Shown piece by piece: positions 16,748-28,390 of a stretch of DNA of 64,000 bases. Origin of the DNA: Pseudogymnoascus destructans (taxonomy: Eukaryota > Ascomycota > Leotiomycetes > Thelebolales > Thelebolaceae). Numbering within the stretch: position 1 is the first letter of the stretch; each line of letters starts with the position of its first letter. Location of the stretch: assembly GCF_001641265.1 (NCBI RefSeq), contig NW_020167536.1, positions 124,001-188,000 on the forward strand, written 5' to 3'. The notes beneath the pieces are model-generated. The model was not told where the DNA came from. It did not search any database and saw only the letters and a list, made by a program, of their open reading frames with translations. Position numbers and translations under genes: made by a program.

Positions 16748-17824
16748 TGTCATACTGACATTCGTTACACTCAGTTTGCTATCAAACTCAAGAGCAAACT
16801 TAGAAATCTCCTCCTCAAACCTACAAGTCACTATACATATTTTGGCTTGTCACACCAACAACAAGAGCAATACTACTCAACGATTGCTACAACCCTCTTG
16901 TCATACTGACATTCGTTGCACTCAGTTTGCTATCAAACTCAAGAGCAAACTTGGAAATCTCCTCCTCAAACCTACAAGTCACTATACATATTTTGGCTTA
17001 TCACACCAACAACAAGAGCAATACCACTCAACAATTGCTACAACCATCTATGATTCATTACACGTCATCGCTCCTTAGTTACTGGGCCGATATTACCACA
17101 TAGCATATCTCTACAACCCTCTATGATTCATTACATGACATCACTCATACTACCACATGACATATCTCTACCAACTAGAGGCCTAGGAGCATGAACGATA
17201 GCTCTAAAGCTCCTACTAACCTCTATGATTCATTACACGTCATCGCTCTTTAGTTACCCACAAGATTGGTTAAGTTATGACATAATTTGTCTATGACATA
17301 ATTTGTCTATGACATAATTTGTCTATAGGGGTACTCTGACCTTGGACCTCCTTTTACTTCCTATAGGCTACGAACCTAAGAGATGGTTCTATGGGATTCT
17401 CTTATGTCGACTACAGTTACCAAGCCTGGTTAGTCATGGAAAGTCTTGGAAAATGAGAGAACTACACTCCTTTAGCATAAATAGGATTGCCCTTTCCTTA
17501 AGAAAGGGCAAGCAGACAATACAGTAAATCAACTATCACATACTTCCACGTCTTTTCCAAGCTTCCAAGCATTGATCTTGTTACTCCTTGTTTCTGAAAA
17601 GTCAGTGAGGTGTTAACCTCTGACTTATCCCTGAGTTCTCAGACTCAACATTTGTTGCAACTTGTCTGAACCACTTCACTACATCACACACCTGATTGCT
17701 GCGTTGTGGAATAGTCTCAGCTACAACCCTTTGGCTCTGTTTCCTAAGACAGTGTGTTGTCTTAGTAAAATCATCCCTTCCCCTGGATGGCTAGATTCTC
17801 ACATCTGGTGCACCCACCATTACA
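16748..17824 (+). repeat. Solo LTR of the C family with duplicated 5' end
   Basis: Full C-type LTR at 16899-17824, preceded by a second copy of its first 150 or so bases (16748-16898). The pair is flanked by AGATC, so the duplication lies inside one insertion. It also carries three copies of a 16-bp unit (TATGACATAATTTGTC, about 17277-17325) where other copies have one or two. Confidence 0.88.
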
Positions 17825-19050
17825 AGATCCTATGGGCTGTGGCACTCTTGCGAGGACCAGCCTCAGAATGGATCACCAATTACCTCGCTGACTACATGAC
17901 TCATCGAATGCCAGAAGGAAAAACGTCAATGCCAGTCAAGGAACGAAGGAAATTTTTGTATCCTGGAACGGATTCCTCAAAACGCTCAAGGCAAACTTCG
18001 GAGACATTGATGAACGACGGAATGCAGTCAGGGCACTCCAGGCTCTCAAGCAGAGAGGGTCAGCACTTGCATACACCGCTGAGTTTCAACAGCATGCAAC
18101 ACTCACCAACTGGGGAGAAGAGGCTATCTGTGACCAATTCTACGCAGGCCTGAAAGACCATGTGAAGGACGAAATCTCTAGGTCTGACAAACCAGATGAC
18201 CTTAGAGAGATGATTGAATTGGCTCAGAAGATCGACAATCGTCACTACGAACGGCAACTCGAGAAGAAAGGGGGACCACCTAGTCAACACTGGACTCAGA
18301 GAAGAAAACAAACAAAGAGTCATTGGCCCCCCAACCTATGGAACTCGACGCTACTTTCAAGCCTAATGGCAAACCCCATAGTCCCAACAAGGAGCGACAG
18401 TTCCAAGAACGGCTCTGTTTCAACTGCAATAAGCCTGGACACATAGCGCGAAACTGCAGACAGTCAAAGAAAGGGAATGGAGGACGAAAGTATGGCAAAC
18501 AGCTTAACGCTACTTGGCAAGGTCAAGGCAGGTACAAGGCCCCGCAAGGACAGCTATGTGCCACGTTAAAAGGAAAAGAGAACTGGAGTATTACTACTCA
18601 GGATCTCGAGGAATTCCACTTGTCAAACAGAGAAGACAAGAACGACGACAAGGAGCTCACTAGTTCTCAAAAGCACCAGTTACAAGCATTTGAGAAGACA
18701 GCAAGTAAGACTCTCTTCAAGGAACAATTGCCAGGAGCAGTAAGAATCTTCAAGGAATCCATGCTTCAGGAGACGGTCGATCAAAGAATTTCTGTGCCCA
18801 AGCCACCAATGAGCTGGCAGGACACTACACAATACTGGGAGGTTGCAGTTTGCACAGTGAGGTGCCGACCAGAATACCCTCACCAGCAGGAAAGCATCCC
18901 AAGAGAAGAAAGGGGAACATGAGTGTTAGAAGCACACGAACGCCTATGCTGTGAAGCAGAACGAAGAAGAGAAAGGGTACCAGTTCTACGACCATTAGAA
19001 TATGGTGAACATGATGGATTTTCCTCAGATGGTTATTCCTCAGACGATTC

Positions 19051-19105
19051 AAAAAACTAGGAGTCCTCGGCAGTAGGCCACTGGCGAGCGACATAAAGAG
19101 GCCTA
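19051..19105 (+). promoter_or_regulatory. -1 frameshift signal and pseudoknot remnant in element D
   Basis: A AAA AAC at 19051-19057, then TAG. Stem 1 is CTCG (19066-19069)/CGAG (19085-19088) plus CAGT (19071-19074)/ACTG (19080-19083). The loop AGGCC (19075-19079) faces GGCCT at 19100-19104. Relative to element B, one stem pair changes from G-C to A-T on both sides. Confidence 0.75.
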
Positions 19106-20192
19106 GGACGAACCAGCTATGCGCCACAACAGGCGGCATGCAGCTATATGTGGTTGCTAAGATACAACAGCAACACCTCCGAGCTATGATAGACTCGGGA
19201 GCAACGGGCAACTTTATGACAAAGAAAGTAGCAGACACACACGGTTTCAGGACGCAACTGAAGACCGACCCATACCCATTAATAGTTGTAGATGGAGAGC
19301 CCATCTCAACCAACAACGGAATGGTGACCCACGAGACGGTCCCATTAGAAATGGTCATGCTACGCGGACACAAGGAAATGATACAGCTTGATATCGTGCA
19401 CATGGACAATCATGCATGCATACTTGGTGTACCGTGGCTAAAGAATCACAACCCCCAGATCGACTGGCGGAATGAGAAAGTTGTGATGAGCCAGTGCACA
19501 TGTGAACAACGAACGGACACGACGCAGAAGGAGAAAACCTCCAAAGACCGGAAGGAGTTATGTGTGACCACCGAGTCTGATGACCTAGCCCAGGCATCCT
19601 CACTGAAGCAAATACCAGTGGAGTATAAGGAATACGAGCAGTTATTCCGGGAAGGCCCTAATGAAGAGGCACTTCCTAAGCACCAACCATGGGATCATGA
19701 GATACCTATCATGGAAGAAAAGAGTCCACCGTTCGGACCAATATATCAGATGTCAGCAGCAGAGCTGGACGTACTGAAGGAATACATCGAGAAGCTCGCG
19801 AAACGATTCATTCGGCCATCGACATTACCAGCAGGAAGTCCAATACTATTTGTGCCAAAGAAGGACAAGAAGCTAAGACTCTGCGTGGACTATCGAGGAA
19901 CAAATAATGTCACTATCAAAGATAGATATGCTTTACCTTTGATAAACGAACTACATGACCAGTTCCAGGGAGCCAAGATATTTACCAAGCTGGACCTCAG
20001 AGGTGCCTATAACCTGATTCGAATCAAGAAAGGGGATGAGTGGAAAACAGCATTCCGCACCCACTATGGCTTGTTCGAATACTTGGTTATGCCCTTTGGT
20101 CTAACAAATGCACCAGCATCCATGCAGAGGCTCATGAATGCAGCTCTCCATGAATACTTGGATGTGTTTGTTATTGTCTACCTAGACGATAT

Positions 20193-20310
20193 TGTAACGC
20201 TGACTTCTAAACCATAGAAGACACAGAGGTTTCTTGCTTAAGGTATTGAGTTGAGCATGAAGCTCCTATCTAAGGAAATACTATCTACTTATATAGTGGC
20301 ATCGTGCCAA
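20193..20310 (-). repeat. Partial B-type LTR, reversed and internally deleted
   Basis: Starts TGTAACGCTGACTTCTAAA (reverse of the B LTR end) and reaches past the TATA region, but lacks about 70-80 bases of the middle. It truncates element D pol. Confidence 0.75.
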
Positions 20311-20648
20311 AGGGATATCCGTGGATAACATGGATAACATAATATCCATGATATCCAATGTTATCCATCACGTGAGGTTGCAGCCGTAAGCGCTAGCCAT
20401 AGTACTAGCACTTAGCCGTAACAACAAACCTACACAATTGCTCAGCAACATCTTGGATATTACCCCCCCCCAACAAACACCCACTTGACAGGGCAGCCTT
20501 GGGCCGCGGACTTGGCTGGATACGCAACTTCCAGCCATCAACACATACACTGGGGTGGGGTGGGACAAGGGAGCTGGCATTGGATTCGGGTTGGGGTCAA
20601 GGTCTGGAGTGCCGGGCACAGGGAGGGAGTGGACATCTGGAGGGGCTA
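20311..20648. other. Non-coding spacer with ATATCC/GGATAT inverted repeats
   Basis: No gene seen. Short palindromic words (GGATATCC, ATATCCATGATATCC, TTATCCATC) cluster at 20314-20370. The rest is GC-rich and unrecognised. Confidence 0.5.
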
Positions 20649-22884
20649 ATCATCGGTGTTCGCACCAACCACCCTACAGGTGGTCGGCGAAAGCGAGTTG
20701 AAGCCTGAAAGCGAGTTGAAGCCTACCAGATATCATAACTATGTAGAATCTAATACAACCACTATCTAAACAACTATACCAGCAATTGAGTGATTGAATC
20801 ATATGATAAAATTAAAGCTATTCCCAAATTTAAAACAACCCTGGGTCTAAATTTTCGTCCTCCCTGTCCGCAAATAGGTCTGTATCCAATCCACTGAATC
20901 TTATAAATCCTGTCTCGTCGTCGTCGTCAGCCTGTGATTCGTACCCCATCATTGAAATTAATTGAGTATTGGCTTCTTCTTGAAGCTCTGATTCCTGCGC
21001 ATTTTTTTCTGGATCTGGAATTGAAATAAGTAAATCAGAAGGCACCTCCTCCTTCGCCTTTAACATCTGGCTAACTTGCCGCTTTCTTGAAAGCTCTGCT
21101 TTACGGGCCTCAACTCCACGACTATGAAGCTCCTTTTTGACTTTATTAAGCACTACTTGTGCTTTGTATTTCGCCCTTCGCTCTTGAATTTCCTTGTCTT
21201 TTCTAGCCTTGTCATTAAACTTTTTCCATGCATCCTTAGCAGTTAATGGACCAGTATTTGCTTGAGCGACAGAGCGGCTTTTGAGCTTCGCCTTCTGTTG
21301 ATTAGCTACTTTTGTAGATAATAAATCATACTGTAGAATAGCCAGTTCTCCTTGAACAAGTACATTTTCTGTACCACGTGCCCAAGAATCCCATTCTCGT
21401 GCTGAAGGACTAGACAAAAGACATGGTATTTTACTTTGCCAGTGCCGTAATTTGAGCTCAGAATGCACAAATTTTGTTGGAGTCTGTGGAATTTGTGGAG
21501 GATCAAGAGCGCGCTCACAAATCGTATAAACTTTCATTTTCTTGAGAGCTTCTTTAGAATTGATTGGCCACATTCCAGCTTCATGAAAGGACCTAATGAT
21601 TGTTCCTTTCTTGAACGTCTGCTGGCAGATTTCGTTCAAATCCCGAAAGAATGAAGCTATATTATAATCAATATCAAGATTACGCATAGCATATTGAATT
21701 GCCTTCTTGTGCCAGTGTTTATAAGGTTGAAAAACACCAACATCAAGTGGCTGCATAATGTGCGTAAGATGCGAAGGAAGCGGATATGGATGGATATTCA
21801 TTGAAGTTGCCCGTATAACGAACTCTGGTGTTGTATGACTGATATGGCTGTCCATAAGGAGGACCTTTAGAGGTTTATCAGGCCCAGCTCCTGTATGAAT
21901 GATAAAATGCTCCAAATATAGCATTGCGAGCTCGCTATTGGTATATCCTGAGTCTGAAAGTAATACAAGCTCATCGCCAGTCAATTTCTCATTATACCAA
22001 GATGCCATATACAATGATAATTGGTGGAAGCACTTGTCCAACAGCACAGATTGACTCAATCACGGTAATAGATTTGCGGTTTTCGGCCATTGGAACATAC
22101 ATCTTTAATAGTGTCAGTTTAATTGTATTAAGTTACAAGTACTGAATTATACATACTTCTGTAATAGATACAGGAACTATTACATCCTCCCCTGGTGCTA
22201 CTCCAACACGAAAACCAGTCTCGTCAAAGTTATAAATATCCTGTGGCTGGATATTGTGTTGAGTACACCATGCCAAATACACTCCAAACCAGTCTTGTAC
22301 CGCAGAAATATCATGGGTTGTAACTCGGACTTGTGCAATTGGCTTCGTTTTGACAACTCGAAAGAGGATCGAAGAGCTCTTTATAAAGCTCTGAAACCAG
22401 CGCCATGAAGGTGCTGGTTTAGGCAGTATTTCCGCTGCCCGCAAGTGGCCAATTGCTGTAAAAACCATCGCTTTTGACGCCCCATAGCCCGCAAAATATG
22501 AATCCTCTACATATTTGTATACAGCCTTGATTTGTGCCTCTGAAAGTATCTTATTCTGGCCTCCGTAAATAGGGTTTGGTGCCTGGGCTTTGAGTTTCGC
22601 TCGTCAGAGGTTCGTATTGAGGGTCTTCGCATTTATATTGAATATTCGTGCAGCGGTTATAGGCTTTTCTGAAGGGTTGTCGCAGAGGAATTGGAGGGCA
22701 TCATCCATTGTATTAGATTTCAAGTACGACGACGAAGCAGTTTTGTCACAAGTGTATAGATGAAAGGGAGAAACGTATATAATTTGTGTGTAAATCTCTT
22801 CTTCGGCTATGTACAAGACCCCTGGCGGGCTTCAACTCACTTTCGCTGACCACCTGTAGGGTGGTCGGTGCGAACACCGACGAT
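20649..22884 (-). mobile_element. Pogo-like DNA transposon with about 55-bp TIRs
   Basis: Terminal inverted repeats match over about 55 bases (left ATCATCGGTGTTCGCACC..., right reverse complement ATCGTCGGTGTTCGCACC...) and are flanked by TA on both sides (20647-20648 and 22885-22886). Each TIR contains an internal palindrome, ACCACC-CTACA-GGTGGT. The transposase remnant lies on the minus strand. Length 2236 bp. Confidence 0.88.
20830..22708 (-). pseudogene. Pogo-like (DDE_1) transposase, frameshifted
   Basis: Likely start ATG at 22708 (MDDALQFLCDN, a HTH region). Blocks in order: KAVYKYVEDS, the first catalytic Asp in YNFDETGFRVG, a possible 55-bp intron at 22102-22156, then ENRKSITVIESICAVGQVLPP in one frame and SDSGYTNSELAM, LLMDSHISHTTPEF (second Asp) and MQPLDVGVFQPYKHW (third acidic residue, Asp) in another. 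At least one frameshift near 22000 and one near 22600 break it. The Lys-rich C-terminal tail ends at 20830. The DDD triad is typical of pogo/Tigger. Confidence 0.82.
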
Positions 22885-22886
22885 TA

Positions 22887-24191
22887 TGTGGTGGTTGTGC
22901 GACTTTGGAACAGTCGCAGGCTGTGGATCGGGGCTGGATAGAGTAGGCAGATTAGAAATATACGGTATTATGTTTGGATTTCTGCGTTTCTTGATGACCA
23001 CCGTGATCTTGCCGCCACAGCTTCGCCGAGAATACTGTATGGATACGGATCTGGCCACCATAACGGCGTCCACACAGAATTACGGCAGCATTGCCGTCGC
23101 CATACTGTGGCGAAAAATCTACAGCTTATGTGGTGATCCTTCGCGATTACAGTAGTACTCTAACTACAGTATTACCTCCAAAATCTGTCGCGCCGGCGAT
23201 ACTGCCCAGATCAAGGGCACGGTCGCCGCTTACGGGTGGTGCAATAGGCATATTTAGCAAAAAAGTACGTGAAGTGGATGCAGTTTTCAACCTGCAGTCC
23301 GCCACCACCCAATTTGGCTTACGGTAAGCTGCACCCTGCAAAGAATTGTCACTAACTATTTTAGGCAATATATAATAGAATATACTCATGGGTGTTTTCG
23401 ACCACCACCACCTGCACCTCCACGACTGGTGCCCTTGCTGACTCGCCAGCTGCTGCCCTCATTGTAGCTAGCCTTTTTCGACAAGGCCACAGAAGCCCTC
23501 CTCGACGAGGCCAAAGCACTGGCAAAGGAGCCAAGCCACATATGGAGGATATCTTTTGGGGTTTTACGCTGGGCCTGAGGAGGAGGAGTGCTGTCGCAAT
23601 GGAAGCACTCTCCCAGGCACTCCTAGAGGAGAAGGAGGAGGAGGAGGAGGAGGAGGAGGAGGAGATGCTGCTGCTGCTGCTGCTGGCTGTGGTCCGTCGA
23701 TGCCGTCGCCATGCTGCTCGAGCTCGAGGAGCTGCCATCCGCCGCTATCGTCGTGTTGCTCATACTCCTGTGGACGGAGAATGTCACTCCGTAATCTTCC
23801 TGGTATAAAACCACAGTGGCGATGGAATCAAAAAAAATGGGAAGTTAAGTCGACAAGCAGGAGGCGGTGGAATTGATTGTACATTAAATGAGATACTAAG
23901 ATACACTATTGCAGGGGATGCGGTAACATAGGATGGGGACAGGTTGTATGGTTTAGGGATGGGTATAGACTAGAAAGATGGCTAGGTTATGATTAACATA
24001 TGTATTCTTGCAAAATGGCACAAGAAATATATGTGATGTATTTCAACGGCTGGGATAAGCTTCTTCTATTTGTATAATAGCCACCCAATGTTTTGGCACG
24101 ACTGCCATGGCTGTCTCCACGAATCTCGTGACACAGAGGTGCCAAAAGGTATTTCTCATCTCAAAGTCACTTCCACTCCGATGACCGTCGC
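22887..24191. other. 1.3 kb without a supported gene
   Basis: Contains GGA/GCT microsatellite DNA at about 23628-23690, which opens long low-complexity frames on both strands. No start, splice pattern or domain supports a gene. The right end (24000-24190) is probably the 3' UTR of the next gene. Confidence 0.6.
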
Positions 24192-25154
24192 TCAGCTTTC
24201 AAACCGTGACTTCCTCTTCGTACCCGCTACCTGTGGCGAATTCGACTTTCCGCGGTCGAGTCCCGCCATAACTCTCTCCGCGGCGCTCATCGGCGCCCCT
24301 CTCGGCGCTGCGCAGGGCGTTGCAGAACGGCCGGATTCTCCTGACCCTGACGCAGGAACGAACTCTCTCGGTCCTCCTAGTTTCTCCTCCTCTTCCCGCT
24401 TGAGGACCTGCTGCTGGCTCTTCGCTAGCTCGTCTTTGTAAGCCCATTTGGGAAACCCACTCGGATCCCATACATCCTTTGGTAACGTCGTAGCGTACTG
24501 GTCTTCCTCGCTGACGTCCGCAAAATCCATGAGCTTCTGCATGAGGCTCGGGTTCTTCAACGCCGAAGAGTTCGCCAGCCTCTCATTAAAGTGTGTCCCC
24601 TGCTTCTTTAGCTGAAGGAAGTGGGCGAATTTCTTCTCCGTGGTAGGAGGCGGCGAGCCTGGAGGCGAGGGCGGGATATCGAAGTTTGGGACAGGCGGCA
24701 TGGTCAGGTCGCGCAACAGCGCTCGGCTGACCGAGTAAGGTGAGCGAGGTGTAGTATCATCTGTGTCTTCGGGAAGCGACGCTGTTGAGTCTGCCGCTGT
24801 TGGTCTAAGGGCAGCTCCAATAATTGGGGCGTCTGGCTGAATTTGAGGTTCAGTGGGGGCTTCCAGCGGTTCTGGTTGTGGTGCATGGTTGTTTTTCGTA
24901 TTTGAATCTGGCCATCTGTTAGATATAGATATAATATAAATGTAGGCATGCAATTCGTACCTTTCTCCGAATGTTTATGGTCTAATTGTGAGTCTGAAGG
25001 TAGTTCAGCCGCCTGTGTTCTGTACCGTCAGTAGCTGGCCACTGTGGGTGATTGGAGTTGCAATTGAACATACCTTCACTTCTTTCTCAGGAACCTGCTC
25101 CACCTCAACTTCATCTTCCTCATCACTACTCCCATAATCTACCAAACCAGACAT
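24192..25154 (-). CDS. HCNGP/SAP30BP-like nuclear protein
   Basis: Three exons: 25154-25074, 25012-24961 and 24907-24192 (282 aa). It starts MSGLVDYGSSDEEDE, the acidic N-terminus typical of this family. The HCNGP domain lies in the last exon (PPSPPGSPPPTTEKKFAHFL, then LKNPSLMQKLMDFADV, then WDPSGFPKWAYKDELAK). Human SAP30BP is a nuclear protein linked to transcription repression and splicing; the fungal role is not known to me. The C-terminus (TKRKSRFES) is basic, like a nuclear signal. It is divergent from PRE4 with 272 bp between starts, so the two may share a promoter. Exon 2 is only 52 bp. Confidence 0.85.
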
Positions 25155-25426
25155 TCTAAAAGTCGGGGCGTGGTTGCGGCCATTCGTTGCGATATCAAGC
25201 GCGATAAGATCGCTATGTCCTAGTCAGTACAACAAGTTTCTGCCTTAGCGATCAGAGCTCAAGGTTCCAGCTCGACGCGACTGCACCTCAAGCTCAGCAA
25301 CCATCCATCAACGAACCCATCAACCTCCACCTCACACACCCAACACCACGACATCCACAACTCCTCGCGCGAAACTCACACCTACATCTCCTCCCTCAAA
25401 ATCCTTCAACACACACACAAACAATC

Positions 25427-26353
25427 ATGAACCACCTCCCACAAGCCTGGGGCCGTGTACGTTCCCCCCGACAACCCCAAACCACACAGAGCTACCCTAC
25501 TAACTACCCCCAAGCCCCGAGACGACGTCTATGGCGCCTACGACGCCAGCTACCTCTCTCAAGCCGGTCCATCGCAGCACACCCAACAGCCCATCGTGAC
25601 CGGAACCTCAGTCATCGGGCTTAAATTCAAAGACGGCGTCGTCATCGCCGCTGACAATCTTGGTACGTCCACCTCCCCCCAATCCATCCTCCCAGGCCCC
25701 AATCCAAGAACTCCCCCCAGCTAACACCCCCCACAGCCTCCTACGGCTCCCTCGCACGCTTCACAAACGTCAAGCGCCTCCGCGCCTTCTCCTCCTCCGG
25801 CCCCCCCACCGCCGTAATCGGCTTCGGCGGCGACGTCTCCGACATGCAATACCTCGACCGCCTCCTCCAATCCCTCTCCATCGAAGAAGCCTATTCGTCC
25901 AGCGGCCACGGCCTCACCGCCGAAAACGTGCACACCTACCTCTCCAAAGTCCTCTACAAGCGCCGCTCCGACTTCAACCCCCTGTGGAACCACCTCCTGG
26001 TCGCCGGGCTCGACGGCGCCGACGCGCCATTCTTGGCGTCTGCGGACTTGCTGGGAACGACGTTCTCGGCACCTTGTCTGGCGACGGGGTTTGGTGCCCA
26101 TCTCGCGGTGCCGTTGTTGAGGAAGGTGGCGAAGAGTGAGGAGGCTGTGAAGGAGTTAACGGAGGAGGAGGCGGTAAGGGCGGTGAAGGAGTGCTTGAAG
26201 GTGTTGTATTATAGGGATGCGAGGAGTACGGATCGGTATAGTATTGCGGTGGTGAAGAAGGGGGGGGTGGAGATGAAGGAGGATGAGGTGCTCGAGGGGC
26301 AGAGCTGGAAGTTTGCGGAGGGGATTAGGGGGTATGGACGTACAACTGAGTAG
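25427..26353 (+). CDS. PRE4: 20S proteasome subunit beta7 (PRE4/PSMB4)
   Basis: Three exons: 25427-25456, 25515-25662 and 25737-26353 (264 aa). Exon 1 encodes only MNHLPQAWGR and exon 2 continues PRDDVYGAYD, matching the WGRPR.DVYG start of fungal Pre4. TQQPIVTGTSVIGLKFKDG and AADNLASYGSLARF are the hallmark of the beta7 subunit, a structural, non-catalytic member of the beta ring. FGGDVSDMQYLDRLL and YRDARSTDRYSIAVV follow the beta-subunit fold. Its C-terminal extension is expected to contact the other beta ring. The gene lies about 6 kb from RPT4, another proteasome gene. Confidence 0.95.
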
Positions 26354-27164
26354 AAGAGGGATGGGAGATGGGGGTGAGTAAGATAGTTATGGTGTGGCAA
26401 TGGGATGGAGTTAGGGATCGGCAGCTAGAGAATAAAGTGTGGTTATAATACAGTTGCACTGTTGTGATATTCGTGTTGCCTGAAGTTTGGATTGGGAGTG
26501 TGTATAACTGGGGATGAAATGATGCCGTAATTTACGGTGGAATTTCTCTCTTGGCTCGATGTCTGAGTAATTGGCTTGCATGATATGGTAGCCTTGGGTG
26601 ATTGAGAACCTTTATTTACTCATGGTTGCTGTAGCCATGGGCTGTGATATATAATCTTTCATCAGACTTCATCCGTCACGAGCAGCACAGCACATCTATC
26701 CACGGTTGAGAAATCATTGCTTTTCACCCCCATCGATCTAATAATAGATAAAGCCCTCCCACCACCTCGTCCCCATCCCATTAACAGCCACACAATCGGC
26801 CCAAGCCCACTCTCCCCCATCAGCGTAAGCAGACCCTAATCTTCTATCTATCTAATATCCCTCTTCCTGCCCCAAAACAATCCCATCACAATGCCATTCC
26901 CAGGCGCCGCAGCATCCCCCAGCTGATCCCCGCCACGCATCCGCACCTATATCTTGTAGCCTGGCCGCGGACAAGCTGACGCAGCGTGAGCTGTGCGTCG
27001 GCGACGGGCGGCGCGAAAGGACGGCGGTAGAGGGGTGAGAGCCAAGGGGAGCGCGTGCGCGAGGAATGGACTAGTAGAGAGGTGTTCACATGAAGTCGTC
27101 GCTGCGGGGAGAAGTTAGCATCGATCATACTCTGGTATTGGTATGGATTAGATGGGGGATAGAC
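26354..27164. other. Intergenic, 3' regions of PRE4 and eIF3j
   Basis: The two genes converge here. No coding, RNA or repeat feature was recognised. Confidence 0.6.
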
Positions 27165-28390
27165 TTACTCTCCAAAGTCGTCATCGTAGGCATTCACATC
27201 AGCCGTGCTAGCGACATTCCTGCTCGCCGTAAGCGCGACCTTGTTCTTCGCCGCCTTTGACTTCTTGCCCCCGCGCTCCGCCGCCTTCTCCTCCTTCATC
27301 TTCTCATTGCTCAGCGCCGTCAGGCCGCTGGAAACCTTCTTGATCTGGTCCGACGGCAGGTCCTTGGCAAGCTGCTTGGTGAACTCCTGCAGGAAGATGA
27401 CATAGTGCGCCTTGGACACGTTGGCCGTCAGCAGCGGCACAAGCGTCTCGCGCATGCGCTCAAACTGCAGCTTGGTCTTCGGGTCGAACAGCGGCAGCTT
27501 CGCGAGGTCGACAGTCGTGCTCGGGTCCTGGGCGTCAAGGACCACAGCGTTGGCAGCCGTCTTCTGGCAGCGGTTATTGCTTATGCCTACAGCGCCGAAG
27601 AGGTCCTCGGCGTGAGCCAGATCAGCCTCCTGCTCCGTGCGACGCAGGCGCTCGCGGCGGGCACCCTCATCCTCATCGGAACTCCCGGCGTCGCTGTCCG
27701 CCTCGAGGAGAAGCTTCTTGGCGGCGATGCGCTCAGCTACGCGCTGGGACTTGGACTTCTTGCTCGCGGCGGCCTCGGCGTCAGCCTTGGCCTTCTTCGC
27801 GGCTGCGACTTGGGCCTTCTCGCGCTCCACCTCGGAGTCCTCGGCTGCATCCCAGGAGTCTAGGACCTGGATCGCGGGGGATCGTCAGCATCGCTTCGTG
27901 GGTGGCGATGGCATCGTCGGGATGGGGGAGGGGGACGGGGGACGGGGGTGGGCAGGGAACTACTTACATCGCTGTCGCTCTCTTCATCATCGAATTTGCC
28001 CCTGCGGGTCGGGACACCGACGGCCTGGACGGCCCCGGAGGGTGGAGAGGAGGGAGGGGTGCTGTTGTCCTCGTCGTCATCTATATTCGGCAGAGTAGCG
28101 GTCAGTGAATGAGCGTCACAGATCCTGCGTCACAGATCCTGCGGCGCTAGGGGTCGACCAGCAACGCGCTGCATACACCGCAGAGTCGACGTGCTGCAGA
28201 CCCAGCAGGGTAACAGGATGAGGGCTTCCATCATTCTGAGCCCGCCTGTGATCGCATATAGATGGCGCCCTGTCTGTCTTTCTGTGTGCGCGAATGTAGG
28301 GGATTTTTGTTCGCGTTCGTTTTACGACGACCTTCTCCCATAGGACAGAACACGGAAGGCGCAAAATGACTTACCCCATTTTTGAGGCAT
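27165..28390 (-). CDS. HCR1: Translation initiation factor eIF3 subunit j (HCR1)
   Basis: Three exons: 28390-28375, 28080-27968 and 27866-27165 (276 aa). The start MPQKWDDDED and the following RGKFDDEESDSDVLDSWDAAED are the acidic motif of eIF3j. The body has the Lys/Ala-rich helix (AKKAKADAEAAASKKSKSQRV) and the conserved AEDLFGAVGI, FERMRETLVPLL and YVIFLQEFTKQL. The C-terminus AYDDDFGE is the usual eIF3j ending. The protein binds the 40S subunit loosely and aids start-codon selection and recycling in the cytoplasm. The first exon has only 16 coding bases and the first intron is about 290 bp, long for this locus. Confidence 0.93.

Larger units (their letters stand above)
16599..20192 (+). 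pseudogene. Gypsy element D, decayed gag-pol related to element B
   Basis: Gag begins without its start (SDKLKIAFPDTFHGDRKK), is interrupted by a solo C LTR at 16748-17824, and continues in frame if that insertion and one target copy are removed. Several frameshifts follow. The zinc knuckle CFNCNKPGHIARNC is at about 18418. The gag stop again follows A AAA AAC (19051-19057). Pol (ATG at 19138) has protease IDSGATGNF and RT up to VYLDDI, where it is cut at 20192 by a reversed B-type LTR fragment. RNase H, integrase and chromodomain are missing. Confidence 0.88.

Noticed and set aside
23361..23876. Overlapping frames of 106-138 codons on both strands
   Set aside because: They owe their length to a GGA/GCT microsatellite; no splice logic or homology.
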